Notes: generated by a model from the sequence alone, not told the origin. Positions 8,984 to 17,769 are shown, counted from the stretch's first letter. The stretch is 64,000 bases of DNA from Photobacterium sp. CCB-ST2H9 (GCF_023151555.2 NZ_CP100426.1:62001-126000); one strand, 5' to 3'. Made by a program: numbers and translations.

Positions 8984-9421
8984 GTGACATTACATTATTC
9001 TTCCCGTGCACTGATTCAGGTGCAGGATAAGATACTTTTGGTCAGACGGGTTGGAGACAGGATGAGTTTTCTGCCCGGCGGGCATGTTGAACTGGGGGAA
9101 GCTGCTGCGAAAGCGCTGGCCAGAGAAATTGAAGAAGAGACCGGGATGAAAGCCATAGTTGGCTCTTTGATTGGCATGGCTGAAAATGACTGGCTGGAAA
9201 GTGGTCAGCAGCAGGCAGAAATTGCACTTGTTTTTCAGGCTGAACTGGCTGGGGTTTGTGAGGCCATGCAGATTGATTCCAAAGAAGCGCATCTGGAGTT
9301 TTTCTGGGCGGAGATTCGCGCATTGGATGAACACCAGCTTTATCCGGTTGCCTTGCGTGAGTTGATACGGGAAGGCATGAGCCATTATCAGGGTTTTGTA
9401 GCTTCCGATCTGGATAAGTAG
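8984..9421 (+). CDS. NUDIX hydrolase
   Basis: A pyrophosphohydrolase of 145 residues with the complete NUDIX box: GGHVELGEAAAKALAREIEE followed by ETGM, around residue 27-50, matching GX5EX7REUXEEXGU. The frame begins with a GTG at 8984; an ATG at 8967 lies in another frame and stops at once, so the GTG is the likely start even though its ribosome binding site is modest. The substrate (a nucleotide, sugar-nucleotide or cap-like diphosphate) cannot be assigned. The gene is divergent from the M14 peptidase gene with a gap of 113 bp. Confidence 0.87.
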   Translation: MTLHYSSRALIQVQDKILLVRRVGDRMSFLPGGHVELGEAAAKALAREIEEETGMKAIVGSLIGMAENDWLESGQQQAEIALVFQAELAGVCEAMQIDSKEAHLEFFWAEIRALDEHQLYPVALRELIREGMSHYQGFVASDLDK

Positions 9422-9545
9422 CCTGTTTTCCTAGCAAAAAGGTTTGATTCACAGCAGTGGAAACAGGTTTTGATGGCTTATTGAGCACTTGAACTTTTTT
9501 TACTTTACAGCCGGGCCATCACCACGTATTATTCGCCGCACTCAC

Positions 9546-9636
9546 GGAGAGATGGCTGAGTGGTTGAAAGCACCGGTCTTGAAAACCGGCATACGTTAAT
9601 AGCGTATCTAGGGTTCAAATCCCTATCTCTCCGCCA
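9546..9636 (+). tRNA. tRNA-Ser (anticodon UGA)
   Basis: A 91-nt class II tRNA. The acceptor stem GGAGAGA pairs with TCTCTCC, followed by discriminator G and an encoded CCA. The anticodon arm CCGGTC-TTGAAA-ACCGG gives anticodon TGA (reads UCA and other UCN codons). The long variable arm (CATACGTTAATAGCGTAT region) and the T-arm with GGTTCAAATCC fit tRNA-Ser. A terminator follows 10 nt later. Confidence 0.97.
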
Positions 9637-9682
9637 CATTCAAAGAAACCGCTGAACTATCAGCGGTTTTTTTTCGTCTGAA
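9617..9682 (+). repeat. 66-bp direct repeat, copy 1 (tRNA-Ser 3' end plus terminator)
   Basis: An exact 66-bp copy of 9791-9856. It covers the last 20 nt of tRNA-Ser from the T-loop through CCA, the short spacer and the whole terminator hairpin to GTCTGAA. Duplication of a tRNA 3' end is the usual trace of site-specific integration. Confidence 0.9.
9647..9675 (+). terminator. tRNA-Ser terminator
   Basis: AACCGCTG-AACTAT-CAGCGGTT followed by eight or more T. It is repeated exactly at 9821-9848 as part of the 66-bp repeat. Confidence 0.9.
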
Positions 9683-9790
9683 CTTCGGCACACAGAGATA
9701 GGGTGAAGAAGCCTGGTTGGGTTCAGCCGAGCGTAGCGAGACCACGTTGCCTTCAGGCAACGCCCGAAGGGGCGCGAGCTTGCGAGCGAT
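9683..9790. mobile_element. 108-bp spacer between tRNA-end repeats, possible att remnant or mini-element
   Basis: The spacer holds AGAGATAGGG (9694-9703), an inverted copy of CCCTATCTCT inside the flanking repeats (for example 9795-9804), a hairpin CGTTGCC-TTCA-GGCAACG (9745-9762), and short GAGCGTAGCGAG / GCGAGCTTGCGAGCG repeats. It codes for nothing credible; the frame at 9717-9911 crosses the repeats. It looks like either a small mobile palindromic element or the collapsed scar of an island inserted at tRNA-Ser. Confidence 0.5.
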
Positions 9791-9856
9791 AAATCCCTAT
9801 CTCTCCGCCACATTCAAAGAAACCGCTGAACTATCAGCGGTTTTTTTTCGTCTGAA
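9791..9856 (+). repeat. 66-bp direct repeat, copy 2
   Basis: Exact copy of 9617-9682, with the tRNA-Ser 3' terminal 20 nt and a second working terminator, but without the rest of the tRNA. The terminator copy (9821-9848) lies between the tRNA and the convergent TTC38-like gene. Confidence 0.9.
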
Positions 9857-9955
9857 TCTTCGTCAGAGCCATGATATCAACGCCATGGGTGATGCTTGTA
9901 CCGTATCGTGAATGACTGCCTGAAGAGCAGCCATCATTTTCATGAGGCGAATACG

Positions 9956-11290
9956 TTAGTCTGACATTAAGTTCTGCTCCATTGCAGCTCTGGAAAGAAA
10001 ATTCAGATTCATGGCGCTGTGAGGCTTTAATGCCAAGCGTTCGTTCGCGAGAGCTTGCGCAAGATTTCTCATACCGCCTCGTAGAGCTGCCTCTGTCAAC
10101 GTCAGATCGATGATATCGCGCTGAGCATGACTGCCACCGAAGCGATTCGAGATGTAACGCGCACTGTAGAGCTGCTCTGCAGCGGCTTGATAGTCCCCAT
10201 TCCAAAACGCCTTAAATCCTTTCATCAGAGGCAATCCAATTTGATGAGCCCATATTGCGACCTCCTTCGACGAGCGACTCTGTGACTGGAAGAGGGTCAG
10301 GAGCCGTTCTACGTCTGCATCTCGCCCAGCCCCCAAATAGGCCATCACGGCATGCCAGTCATTGAATGGGTACAGTTTTCCATCCGCATGTTGATCCCAC
10401 TGATTCGCCAGCTCCTGCCAGCGGTTACCCACCTTGCAACCCAATAATTCCAGTCGCCACAGCAGTGCTGAGGCGTCCACCATGTCCAGGGCAACACTGC
10501 TGCGATCCTCACGAACTGGTCCGTCATAGAGTGCAAGCGCTGTGTCGAACTGACCCAGATCCAGATAATAAAGTGCGAGGTGCCACCAATTATGGACTTT
10601 GAAAAAGTTATCTTCACCAGACCAGCAGGACTCTCTGGTCGTCATCCAACCGATGCCGTCCTGGACACGTCCCTGCATCTCCATGACATGGGCCACGGCA
10701 TGGTGTGCCCAGCAATCAAGGGGTTCCATCTCAATCGCCTGACGTCCGGATTCTTCTGCTTGCGCATAATGACCACATTCCTCTAACCCAAAGGCGTGCA
10801 TGCCAAGCAGGATGGCGTAACCCGGTATCTCAGGAGACCACTGACGCAACACACGCGCGATTCTGTCACGCAGGTTTCTGGAATTTGCCCGATAGAAATC
10901 GATCAAATGGCCAATCTGCAAGCCAATCAGGTCGCGTGGGTAGGTGATATTATGGTGATCTAACAGGGTGGCTGCCTTGCTCCAGTTGCCTTTAAGCAAA
11001 TGATTCAATGCATTGATATGGGATTTTTCTCTTTCATTGACGGGTAGTGCCTGTGCTTTTTCAAGCATTCCCTGAGCGGCACTTATCGAGCTGGGCTCTG
11101 TCGCCATCGCGCACAGATACGCTTTGAGTATATAAGCCATCCCAAAACATGGCGCTTGCTCAATGGCACGGTCTAATAAATGAAAAGGATCACCGCGATA
11201 AAGGTTGAAAGTCGTCACAGCCCTGTCATAGAGCTGTACCGCTTCTACCGACGCGCCTGACAAGTTGTTACCTTGCTGATCGGATAACAT
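9956..11290 (-). CDS. TTC38-like tetratricopeptide repeat protein
   Basis: A soluble helical-repeat protein of 444 residues resembling the TTC38 family (tetratricopeptide repeat protein 38). Visible family-like stretches are LDCWAHHAVAHVMEMQGR, KVHNWWHLALYYLDLGQFD and TALALYDGPVR in the middle, with TPR-like helix pairs before and after (for example HYAQAEESGRQAIEMEP). No signal peptide or membrane segment is present. The biochemical role of bacterial TTC38-like proteins is not established. The gene sits next to the duplicated tRNA-Ser end, so it could be part of material acquired there, but its composition is not clearly foreign. Confidence 0.82.
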   Translation of the reverse strand: MLSDQQGNNLSGASVEAVQLYDRAVTTFNLYRGDPFHLLDRAIEQAPCFGMAYILKAYLCAMATEPSSISAAQGMLEKAQALPVNEREKSHINALNHLLKGNWSKAATLLDHHNITYPRDLIGLQIGHLIDFYRANSRNLRDRIARVLRQWSPEIPGYAILLGMHAFGLEECGHYAQAEESGRQAIEMEPLDCWAHHAVAHVMEMQGRVQDGIGWMTTRESCWSGEDNFFKVHNWWHLALYYLDLGQFDTALALYDGPVREDRSSVALDMVDASALLWRLELLGCKVGNRWQELANQWDQHADGKLYPFNDWHAVMAYLGAGRDADVERLLTLFQSQSRSSKEVAIWAHQIGLPLMKGFKAFWNGDYQAAAEQLYSARYISNRFGGSHAQRDIIDLTLTEAALRGGMRNLAQALANERLALKPHSAMNLNFLSRAAMEQNLMSD

Positions 11291-11773
11291 AACTGACCCC
11301 CTGGCTGGACTGCTGCTTGTAGTGCGAATCCCACCTAAGTGTAGCCAATTGCAAATCGATTCTTCCGTTGATGCCGGGGAAGATGCCGTCTGAAATCAGT
11401 GAACACTGACGTGCGGACTCTGATCCGCTCTTCTCTGAATCACTGTTCGCTTATCTGGTTTGGGCATAAGCTGTTGAGAGTCGAGCGCTTACCTTGACCG
11501 GATCGGCTGTTGATTCAATGATCGCGAATGAAAATGTCAGAGGCGGGATGTGTATAACAGCGAACGCTAAAGTATTGATATTTTGAGTGAACATTTTTGT
11601 GTTCTCTGTTTCAAATGCAAACTGTCGATTCAACAAAAAATCACACCTAATTTTTAAATTTTATTTCCATTCAATGAATTGCTTACTGTTGTCTTATATT
11701 CTCACAATTGAGATATCTGTATTTATTTGTCAGGTAGATAATTACAGGGATTGAGTGATATAGGAAAGCAGTC
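11291..11773. other. Intergenic gap upstream of the pilus regulator
   Basis: 483 bp between two divergent genes. It becomes very AT-rich from about 11640, as expected for the promoter of a silenced or tightly controlled regulator. The small minus-strand frame at 11451-11636 has no ribosome binding site or protein-like features. No RNA gene was recognised. Confidence 0.5.
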
Positions 11774-12427
11774 ATGAGTCGTCATCCTCAGTTAGTGATG
11801 TTTTCAGATAAAAGCATTCATTGCGATGCACTCTGTAATGTATTGAGAAAAAGTGGTGGATTTGAGCTGTTACAAATCAGCGATGTTCAGCAATTGGAAC
11901 CTCTTGTAAATCAAGGGAAGGTCATCCTGATTGTTGATACGCAAGCATCTGAAATAATGACAATTTATCATCTGATTCAAAGTCACTGGCTACGGCCAGA
12001 TAAAATTGTTTTGTTTAATGTGGGCGACCATTATGATTTTCGCTACGTCTTAAAATGGCCTCAGTGCTGCGGCGTACTGACTCAGGATGTCAGCTATCAT
12101 CATTGGTTGGAAGGATTAAGTACAGTTGCTTCCGGTGAATTTTGGTTTACGCGGAAGGTCATGGCAGACCTCATTGCCTCTTATCGTAACCAGGGAAACT
12201 TTGAGGCACAGAAACGAGAAAGGAAAGCGCTGAGTTTAACGAAGAGAGAAGAAGATATTTTGAAGTTAATCATTCAGGGAGAAAGTAATGCAAAAATTGC
12301 AGAATCTTTATTTGTGAGTGAAAGTACAGTGAAAACACATTTGTATAATGCATTCAAGAAAATTGATGTGAAAAATAGAAGGCAAGCCCGGGATTGGGCA
12401 CGAGAGCAATTATTGTTTGAGTATTAG
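11774..12427 (+). CDS. LuxR-type regulator, CsgD-like
   Basis: A DNA-binding regulator of 217 residues. The C-terminus (about 150-210) is a LuxR helix-turn-helix: LSLTKREEDILKLIIQGESN, then the recognition region ESLFVSESTVKTHLYNAFKK. The N-terminal half is a degenerate receiver-like domain (PQLVMFSDKSIHCDALCNVL, then VILIVDTQAS) without the usual phospho-acceptor pattern. This layout is that of CsgD/VpsT-type biofilm regulators, some of which sense c-di-GMP. It lies 263 bp upstream of the pilin genes in the same direction and is followed by a strong terminator, so it most likely controls the pilus from a separate transcript. The gene is AT-rich like the first pilin. Confidence 0.82.
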   Translation: MSRHPQLVMFSDKSIHCDALCNVLRKSGGFELLQISDVQQLEPLVNQGKVILIVDTQASEIMTIYHLIQSHWLRPDKIVLFNVGDHYDFRYVLKWPQCCGVLTQDVSYHHWLEGLSTVASGEFWFTRKVMADLIASYRNQGNFEAQKRERKALSLTKREEDILKLIIQGESNAKIAESLFVSESTVKTHLYNAFKKIDVKNRRQARDWAREQLLFEY

Positions 12428-12444
12428 TTTTTTTGTTTTTTAAT

Positions 12445-12468
12445 AAGGGAGCTTGTCTCCCTTTTTTT
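12445..12468 (+). terminator. Terminator after the CsgD-like regulator
   Basis: AAGGGAG-CTTGT-CTCCCTT followed by a T-run. It separates the regulator from the pilus operon; the 12469-12690 stretch that follows is AT-rich and should contain the pilus promoter. Confidence 0.85.
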
Positions 12469-12690
12469 ATGTCTGTAATTCTGTTTGTATCAAATGATTG
12501 ATTTTTAATTTATTGATTTTAAAGTTTATTTTTAACGTGTAAATCACTTCGAACTTTATATTTGATGTGAATCGTTTATGAATCAGTTTGTTAGGTTTGG
12601 TCGTTATTTGTTCAGGTTTAAATCATACTTTTCTCATACTTTGTTTCGGGAACAACGATCTAAAATAAAAATAAGCGAACGGGAGATGGT

Positions 12691-13173
12691 GTGGGGAAGA
12701 TGGCAAACATCAAAATTCATAAAAATAAGTTGGTTTTGTTGCTTTGCTTAATATCTTCAACAGCGATGTCCGGTGAAGCGGTAAAATTGAACTTGAAGGG
12801 TAAAATCAGTCAGAAATGCAGTATTTATAACATGTCAGACCTGATTGATTTGTCTAAGAGTGAAACAAAAATTGTAGCTTTTAAGTTTTACTGTAACTCA
12901 CCATTTGATATTTCAGTTTCATCACAGAATGGTGGGTTGAAAAACGGGAGTTACTTGGTTCGATATCACTACGCTTTGGATATTCCAAAGGCCGGAGTAA
13001 GCATTTACGGTGATAGCGAGAAAAGTGTTATCAACTCAAAGATTGTGAATGTGGAAAAAATTCCTTTCGAAAGCAGAGGAGAGATAAAGGTCAGTTTGAT
13101 TGATAAGCTTGAAATGTCTGGGCATTATCAGGAAACACTGAAAATAAATTTATATCCAAAAAGTTTTTTATGA
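12691..13173 (+). CDS. Pilin-like subunit, spore coat U type (first)
   Basis: A secreted subunit of about 160 residues. A signal peptide (KNKLVLLLCLISSTAMSGEA) precedes a beta-rich domain with a disulfide pair: Cys in GKISQKCSIYN and Cys in FKFYCNSPFDISVSS, followed by SQNGGLKNG. This arrangement resembles spore coat U / archaic chaperone-usher pilins. GTG at 12691 with GGGAGA upstream and ATG at 12700 are both possible starts; the signal peptide is the same. It is AT-rich and shorter than the second pilin. It could be a minor or initiating subunit. The assignment rests on the pattern and the neighbouring chaperones and usher. Confidence 0.7.
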   Translation: MGKMANIKIHKNKLVLLLCLISSTAMSGEAVKLNLKGKISQKCSIYNMSDLIDLSKSETKIVAFKFYCNSPFDISVSSQNGGLKNGSYLVRYHYALDIPKAGVSIYGDSEKSVINSKIVNVEKIPFESRGEIKVSLIDKLEMSGHYQETLKINLYPKSFL

Positions 13174-13273
13174 ATGCTGAATGTGCTGTATCCATTGAGT
13201 ATTCATAATTTCAAAGCAGTAAAAAACAATAAAATATCCTTAATGTATGTAATTAGCAGTTATGGAGTATGTT

Positions 13274-13822
13274 ATGAAAAAGTTCATGTTATCTGCAGCA
13301 GCTGTAATCGTTCTTTCTTCTCTGTCTATGTCTGTGAGTGCTGGTGAAAGTTCACACGGTCCTCGTGGACCACAGGATGGAAGAAGCTGTAATGGTGATG
13401 TGTGTGATTTGAAAATTATCGCAGAGGTTGAAGAAAAATGCTTCTGTTCATTCGAAGGCCATGACTATGTCAACCTGGGTAAATTGAATGCATGGCACTC
13501 AACGACATCTCAGCCTAAAAAACTGCGCATTTACTGTAACACACGTAAAGCAGATGTTCAGGTCAGAACAATGAACGACGGTCTGAAAGGTCTCCATGAT
13601 CACTACGGTGATGAAGATGTCGATTACGTTATCAAATCTGGTGGCTACCAATTTGATACAAACGCTGATGGTCACAAAGGTTATCAGATGTTTGCGAACA
13701 ACTTCATGGGCGATTACCTGAATATCGTGATTCAAAGCAAACCATATGACTTCAAGAAAGTAAAACCTGGTTATAAATTTGATACGGCTTACTTCAAAGT
13801 AACGCCAGTGAAATACTACTAA
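13274..13822 (+). CDS. Major pilin-like subunit, cysteine-containing
   Basis: A secreted protein of 182 residues. GGAG lies 6 nt before the ATG at 13274, which is preferred to the in-frame ATG at 13262. The signal peptide ends near SMSVSAG. The mature protein has five cysteines (in GRSCNGDVCD, EEKCFCSFEGHD and LRIYCNTRK), charged loops such as HDHYGDEDVDY and DTNADGHKG that could bind metal, and a C-terminal strand ending KVTPVKYY. The Cys-to-Cys core (KCFC, then IYCNTRKADVQVRTMNDGLKG) parallels the first pilin. It is translated just before an attenuator hairpin, so it is likely the abundant subunit. An odd cysteine number leaves one unpaired. Confidence 0.7.
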   Translation: MKKFMLSAAAVIVLSSLSMSVSAGESSHGPRGPQDGRSCNGDVCDLKIIAEVEEKCFCSFEGHDYVNLGKLNAWHSTTSQPKKLRIYCNTRKADVQVRTMNDGLKGLHDHYGDEDVDYVIKSGGYQFDTNADGHKGYQMFANNFMGDYLNIVIQSKPYDFKKVKPGYKFDTAYFKVTPVKYY

Positions 13823-13843
13823 TACCGTCATGGCTTGAAAATC

Positions 13844-13870
13844 AGTGGGAGCATTGCTCCCACTTTTTTC
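13844..13870 (+). terminator. Attenuator between pilin and chaperone genes
   Basis: AGTGGGAGC-ATT-GCTCCCACT followed by TTTTTT, 22 nt after the pilin stop and just before the strong ribosome binding site of the first chaperone. Partial termination here would keep pilin in excess over assembly proteins. Confidence 0.8.
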
Positions 13871-13883
13871 AAAAGGAGGATGT

Positions 13884-14588
13884 ATGCGTTGGCTCGTTTT
13901 GTTGTTGCTCTCTTTTAAATGCTTTGCCTTCGGTATTATGCCGGTCACTGTGGAAATTGGCGCATCAGGCAGCAAAGCACAGCAGAAATTTGTTGTTTCG
14001 AATCAGTTTGAAACACCATTACAGGTCGAAGTGGTCCCGCTGCAGTTAGAGTGGAAGGACGGCGCCTATCATGCAGTCCCTGCAGACGAAGATATTCTGA
14101 TTCTGCCAGACACAGCAATGATTCAACCAGGCAGCAGCCAGGCGGTGATGGTGAGATATCTTGGCGAGCCGGATTTATCGCGTTCTAAAGCTTATGTCAT
14201 TCAGTTTAATCAGGTGATGACGGAAAACAGTCAAACTGAACAAACGGACGGAAGTCTGGTTTCTATGGCTGTCAGTTATGATGCTGTGGTCACTGTTGCT
14301 CCGAATAAGGCGATTTCTGACCTGCAACTTGCCAGTGCCAAATCGTTAGGCAATGGGAAGTGGGAAGTCCTGATTGAGAATGCCGGTAATAAACATGGCT
14401 GGGCAACCAAAGCGGATTGGGTGATTCAGACGGATAAGGGACCTGTGACAATTCCGGGCAAGGAAATTGCGAATCACATCGATGCAACTTTTTTTCCACC
14501 ACTGAGCTCAACCAAGACTACATTTAAGTTAAACAAAGACATAGTCATTAGTAAGCAATTATCGCTTGAAGTGAAAAACACGAATTAG
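13884..14588 (+). CDS. Periplasmic pilus chaperone 1
   Basis: A PapD-fold periplasmic chaperone of 234 residues. AAGGAGG precedes the ATG at 13884, so the longer frame from 13845, which runs through the hairpin, is rejected. A signal peptide (LVLLLLSFKCFAFG) leads into a first Ig-like domain with the family G1-strand-like stretch LPDTAMIQPGSSQAVMVRYLG. The second domain follows from about residue 130. It should cap pilin subunits by donor-strand complementation and deliver them to the usher. A second chaperone gene follows after 17 nt, an arrangement seen where subunits need separate chaperones. Confidence 0.85.
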   Translation: MRWLVLLLLSFKCFAFGIMPVTVEIGASGSKAQQKFVVSNQFETPLQVEVVPLQLEWKDGAYHAVPADEDILILPDTAMIQPGSSQAVMVRYLGEPDLSRSKAYVIQFNQVMTENSQTEQTDGSLVSMAVSYDAVVTVAPNKAISDLQLASAKSLGNGKWEVLIENAGNKHGWATKADWVIQTDKGPVTIPGKEIANHIDATFFPPLSSTKTTFKLNKDIVISKQLSLEVKNTN

Positions 14589-14605
14589 CTTGCAGGGGAA
14601 TGGGA

Positions 14606-15322
14606 ATGAAATGGATTTTCATCGCGCTTTTGTTCGGTAGCGTCGCCGGTGTATGCCATGCGTTGGAAGTTGGCCCGCTGGTCCATGAAATCCAGTCCGA
14701 TTCTCCGATGCGAAGCAGCAAGGTCACGGTCAGGAATAATTCTGCCAATACCCAGCTGGTTGATGCACAAGTGATGGCGTTAAATTTTGACAAGAGCGGC
14801 TTTGTGGCCGCTCCAGTCAATGGTGATGAAATTATCGTTACGCCACCAGCCTTCAAACTTGAACCCGGTCAGATTCAGTCATTTATGGTGGTTTGGGCTG
14901 GCGGCCAGTCACTGAAACAATCTCGCAGCTACAGCGTGCAACTGTCAGCGCTCAGCCAGAAAACTGGAGCACAGCAAAACAATATTTCGATTCTGATTAA
15001 TTACAATGTGATTGTGCATGTATCCAGCACCAGACATGTTGCAAATATTTCAACCCAGCCAATTCACGTCAGCAAATCTGATAATCTTGTCAATTTTACG
15101 GTTGATAACCTCGGCACCAAATATACCAAATTAAGTAATTACAACCTCCGGTTCAAAAAGAATCAAAGCTCAAAACCTTATGTGTTGACCGGCGAACAGA
15201 TTGCCGGCAGTGATTACGATGTTTTTATTCCGGCGAAGCAGGCAACTGAAATTCACTTGCCGAATATTCTCTTTTCTGGCCGGCAGTTTGAGCAGGTCAC
15301 ACTTGAGAAGAGGTTGCCATGA
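14606..15322 (+). CDS. Periplasmic pilus chaperone 2
   Basis: A second PapD-like chaperone of 238 residues. AGGGGAA is spaced well for the ATG at 14606 (MKWIFIALLFGSVAG), and the in-frame ATG at 14600 overlaps that site. After the signal peptide the first Ig domain shows SSKVTVRNNSANTQLVDAQV and the G1-like strand VTPPAFKLEPGQIQSFMVVW. It is only distantly similar to chaperone 1, so the pair is unlikely to be a recent duplication. The stop codon overlaps the usher start (ATGA), giving translational coupling. Confidence 0.85.
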   Translation: MKWIFIALLFGSVAGVCHALEVGPLVHEIQSDSPMRSSKVTVRNNSANTQLVDAQVMALNFDKSGFVAAPVNGDEIIVTPPAFKLEPGQIQSFMVVWAGGQSLKQSRSYSVQLSALSQKTGAQQNNISILINYNVIVHVSSTRHVANISTQPIHVSKSDNLVNFTVDNLGTKYTKLSNYNLRFKKNQSSKPYVLTGEQIAGSDYDVFIPAKQATEIHLPNILFSGRQFEQVTLEKRLP

Positions 15323-17769
15323 GGTTGAGACTCTGTGCATGCTTCATCGCGATCATGACACTGTTTTTCAGGGTGTCCGATGTCTGTGCAGCTACGGATC
15401 TGGTCACCCCCAGAGTCATCACTTTTACCAGCCTGCTGAACTTTTACGGCCAATCCGTAGGGGAAGTCATGGTAAAGGTCACCCCCAAAAAGGAGCTGTT
15501 TATCAAGTACGACACGCTTGAACCCTTTTTGAAGCAAAAGCTGAATGAAGAGGCATTTTCAAAAGTTCAAACTTCAGTCAAAGACGGGTATGTGAACAGT
15601 GCAGAGCTTGCAACGCATCAGATTAACGTTGATCTCAGCTCAACCACTTTAGAAACGACAATTTCAATCCCGAAAGAGTTACTGAAAGACAGCGGGCTTT
15701 ATCTGTTTCAGAATGATGAAGCGGTTGGGAATGCTGCGCAGGCAGATGATATCAGTGGCTTTGTGAATTATTTCTTGTCTGGCAGTTATCTGACCGGTGG
15801 AACCAATGGAGATAACTGGTTTTCCAGCAATGTGATAGAAACAGGTCTGCGTTATCAGAAATTTAATCTGTTTAATGATTTCTCATTGGACTTTGATGAC
15901 GGTGAAACGGATTTTTATCGTTTATTATCCCAGCTCACTTATGACTTTCCTGATGAAGGAACGCGGATTACCCTGGGGGATTTGTCATTCAGGGCTTTCG
16001 GATTTCAAAGTGGCGAGAGCATTCTGGGGCTGAATATCAGCCGTGACTTTGGGGTGATTCCAACGAAAAACGTCCGCCCGATAGCCAATCAGCAGTTTGT
16101 CCTGGAGCGTACGTCATCTGTCGATGTGTATATTGACGGTATCTTAATGCGCAGTATTCGTCTGGCTCCTGGCGCTTACGATATCCGGGACTTACCTTTG
16201 ACGACGGGGGTCAACAATATTCAATTGGTGATCACCGATCCTTCCGGACGGCAAGAAGTCATCAATTTTAGTATCGCGACCGGGATCAGCTTATTGGCTG
16301 CAGGGGAATATGAATATTCGGCCTCATTAGGGATCGACAGCGAGCTTTCAGACAACCAATTAGAATATGAAACCGATGATTATATCTTTTCTGTCGGGGG
16401 AGATTACGGGATTACAGAATCCTGGACGGCAGGATTAAATTTTCAGGCAAGAAAGAACATTCTCCAGCTCGGTGCGACAACGGGGTTTGGGACAGACCTG
16501 GGGTTGTTTGGCGTGGAAGGGGCAGTCAGCCAGCATCAGGTGCTGGACACCGGATTTGCCTTACGTTTGAAATATGATGCTTTTTTTGATTCCGATGATC
16601 ATACGCTGAATGCACAGTATGAATATTTTACATCGAAATTTACGACCATCAGTGACAGCAGCATTGATAATTTTGTAGAAAACCCGAACGGTGTCGAGCA
16701 TCGTTTTGATGTGTTCTATAACTATCTGTTATCAGACCGGTTGTCTGTCGGCATGTCTGCAAATGCACGATATTTGTACGGGAATAATTTTGACTATGCC
16801 CTGACGCCGTCGATGGCTGGTGTCTGGTTTGATACACCGGCAAGCTGGAATATTCGCGTCACCTATGAAGATGATGAAGATCCGGATACGGATGAGTGGC
16901 GATTTTTTGTCTCAACCTCGATACCGATTGGCTCATGGCTGAATCCCAACCATCAGATGAGCGCGAGTTATGACTCGGTCGATCAGCGTTCTCAGCTCAG
17001 GTATAGCTATAATCAGAACACCGGTACGGTGGGTGGTGTTGGTGTTTTTGCATTGGCTGAAAATAACCAGGATGAAGATTTTGTCGGCAGCCTATCGGCG
17101 AACTATACGGGGAATCGCTATCTGCTGACTCTTGATCACGACAGTCTGGTTGATATTGACGGTGAGTATTCAACCGTCAACCGTCTGGGCCTGCAAGGTG
17201 CGGTTGCATTCACCGGCAGTCATGTTGCGGTCGGCCGTCCGATCAGTGATGCCTTCGCCATTATCTCGGTCCATGATTCACTGGGGGAAAGTCCGGTCAT
17301 GGTCAATCCGGAAGTGGATGGCAGTTATGCGGTACACTCTGATTTCATGGGCCCGATGCTTTTACCGGATATCGTTTCCTACCGTCCTCAGCGGATCGAC
17401 TATGACGTTGAGGACTTACCCGTGGGTTATGACCTTGGTGAAGGCGGATTCAACATTAATCCGGAGCATGGCAGCAGCTATAGTTTAACCATCGGTTCTG
17501 ATGCAAATATCACAGCACTGGGTTATTTGTATGATGCAGAAGGGAAAGCTGTGCCGTTAACCGAAGGTAAAGCAGTCCACCAGAATGATGCTGATTTTTC
17601 TGCGGTAGACTTTTTCACGAACAGTAAAGGACGCTTCGCCATTTCAGGACTGAAACCAGGCCGCTATAAGGTCAGTGTCTACAGTAAACCTCCGCAGGAA
17701 TTTAACCTTTCAATCCCTGATGATGCAGGCAACATCATTCGATTGGGTGATATAAGGGTCAAAAGATGA
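15319..17769 (+). CDS. Outer-membrane usher of the chaperone-usher pilus
   Basis: An outer-membrane usher of 816 residues, near normal usher length. After a signal peptide comes an N-terminal periplasmic domain (about 25-130), then a 24-strand-barrel-like region rich in alternating aromatic and polar strands. The plug-like and hinge region is visible in RTSSVDVYIDGILMRSIRLA, PGAYDIRDLPL and GVNNIQLVITDPSGRQEVI, a conserved usher signature. C-terminal periplasmic domains end in SNPP-like KPPQEFNLSIPDD. The N-terminal region is divergent from classical FimD/PapC and fits the archaic group. It threads subunits delivered by the two chaperones. It overlaps both neighbours by 4 nt. Confidence 0.9.
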   Translation: MRLRLCACFIAIMTLFFRVSDVCAATDLVTPRVITFTSLLNFYGQSVGEVMVKVTPKKELFIKYDTLEPFLKQKLNEEAFSKVQTSVKDGYVNSAELATHQINVDLSSTTLETTISIPKELLKDSGLYLFQNDEAVGNAAQADDISGFVNYFLSGSYLTGGTNGDNWFSSNVIETGLRYQKFNLFNDFSLDFDDGETDFYRLLSQLTYDFPDEGTRITLGDLSFRAFGFQSGESILGLNISRDFGVIPTKNVRPIANQQFVLERTSSVDVYIDGILMRSIRLAPGAYDIRDLPLTTGVNNIQLVITDPSGRQEVINFSIATGISLLAAGEYEYSASLGIDSELSDNQLEYETDDYIFSVGGDYGITESWTAGLNFQARKNILQLGATTGFGTDLGLFGVEGAVSQHQVLDTGFALRLKYDAFFDSDDHTLNAQYEYFTSKFTTISDSSIDNFVENPNGVEHRFDVFYNYLLSDRLSVGMSANARYLYGNNFDYALTPSMAGVWFDTPASWNIRVTYEDDEDPDTDEWRFFVSTSIPIGSWLNPNHQMSASYDSVDQRSQLRYSYNQNTGTVGGVGVFALAENNQDEDFVGSLSANYTGNRYLLTLDHDSLVDIDGEYSTVNRLGLQGAVAFTGSHVAVGRPISDAFAIISVHDSLGESPVMVNPEVDGSYAVHSDFMGPMLLPDIVSYRPQRIDYDVEDLPVGYDLGEGGFNINPEHGSSYSLTIGSDANITALGYLYDAEGKAVPLTEGKAVHQNDADFSAVDFFTNSKGRFAISGLKPGRYKVSVYSKPPQEFNLSIPDDAGNIIRLGDIRVKR

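Noticed and set aside
9422..9467. Terminator after the NUDIX gene (CCTGTTTTCC with GGAAACAGG)
   Set aside because: Loop of nearly 30 nt and only a short T-run; not strong enough.
9717..9911. Small frame through the tRNA-end repeats
   Set aside because: Lies in the repeat and spacer region and crosses the second terminator; coding is not credible.
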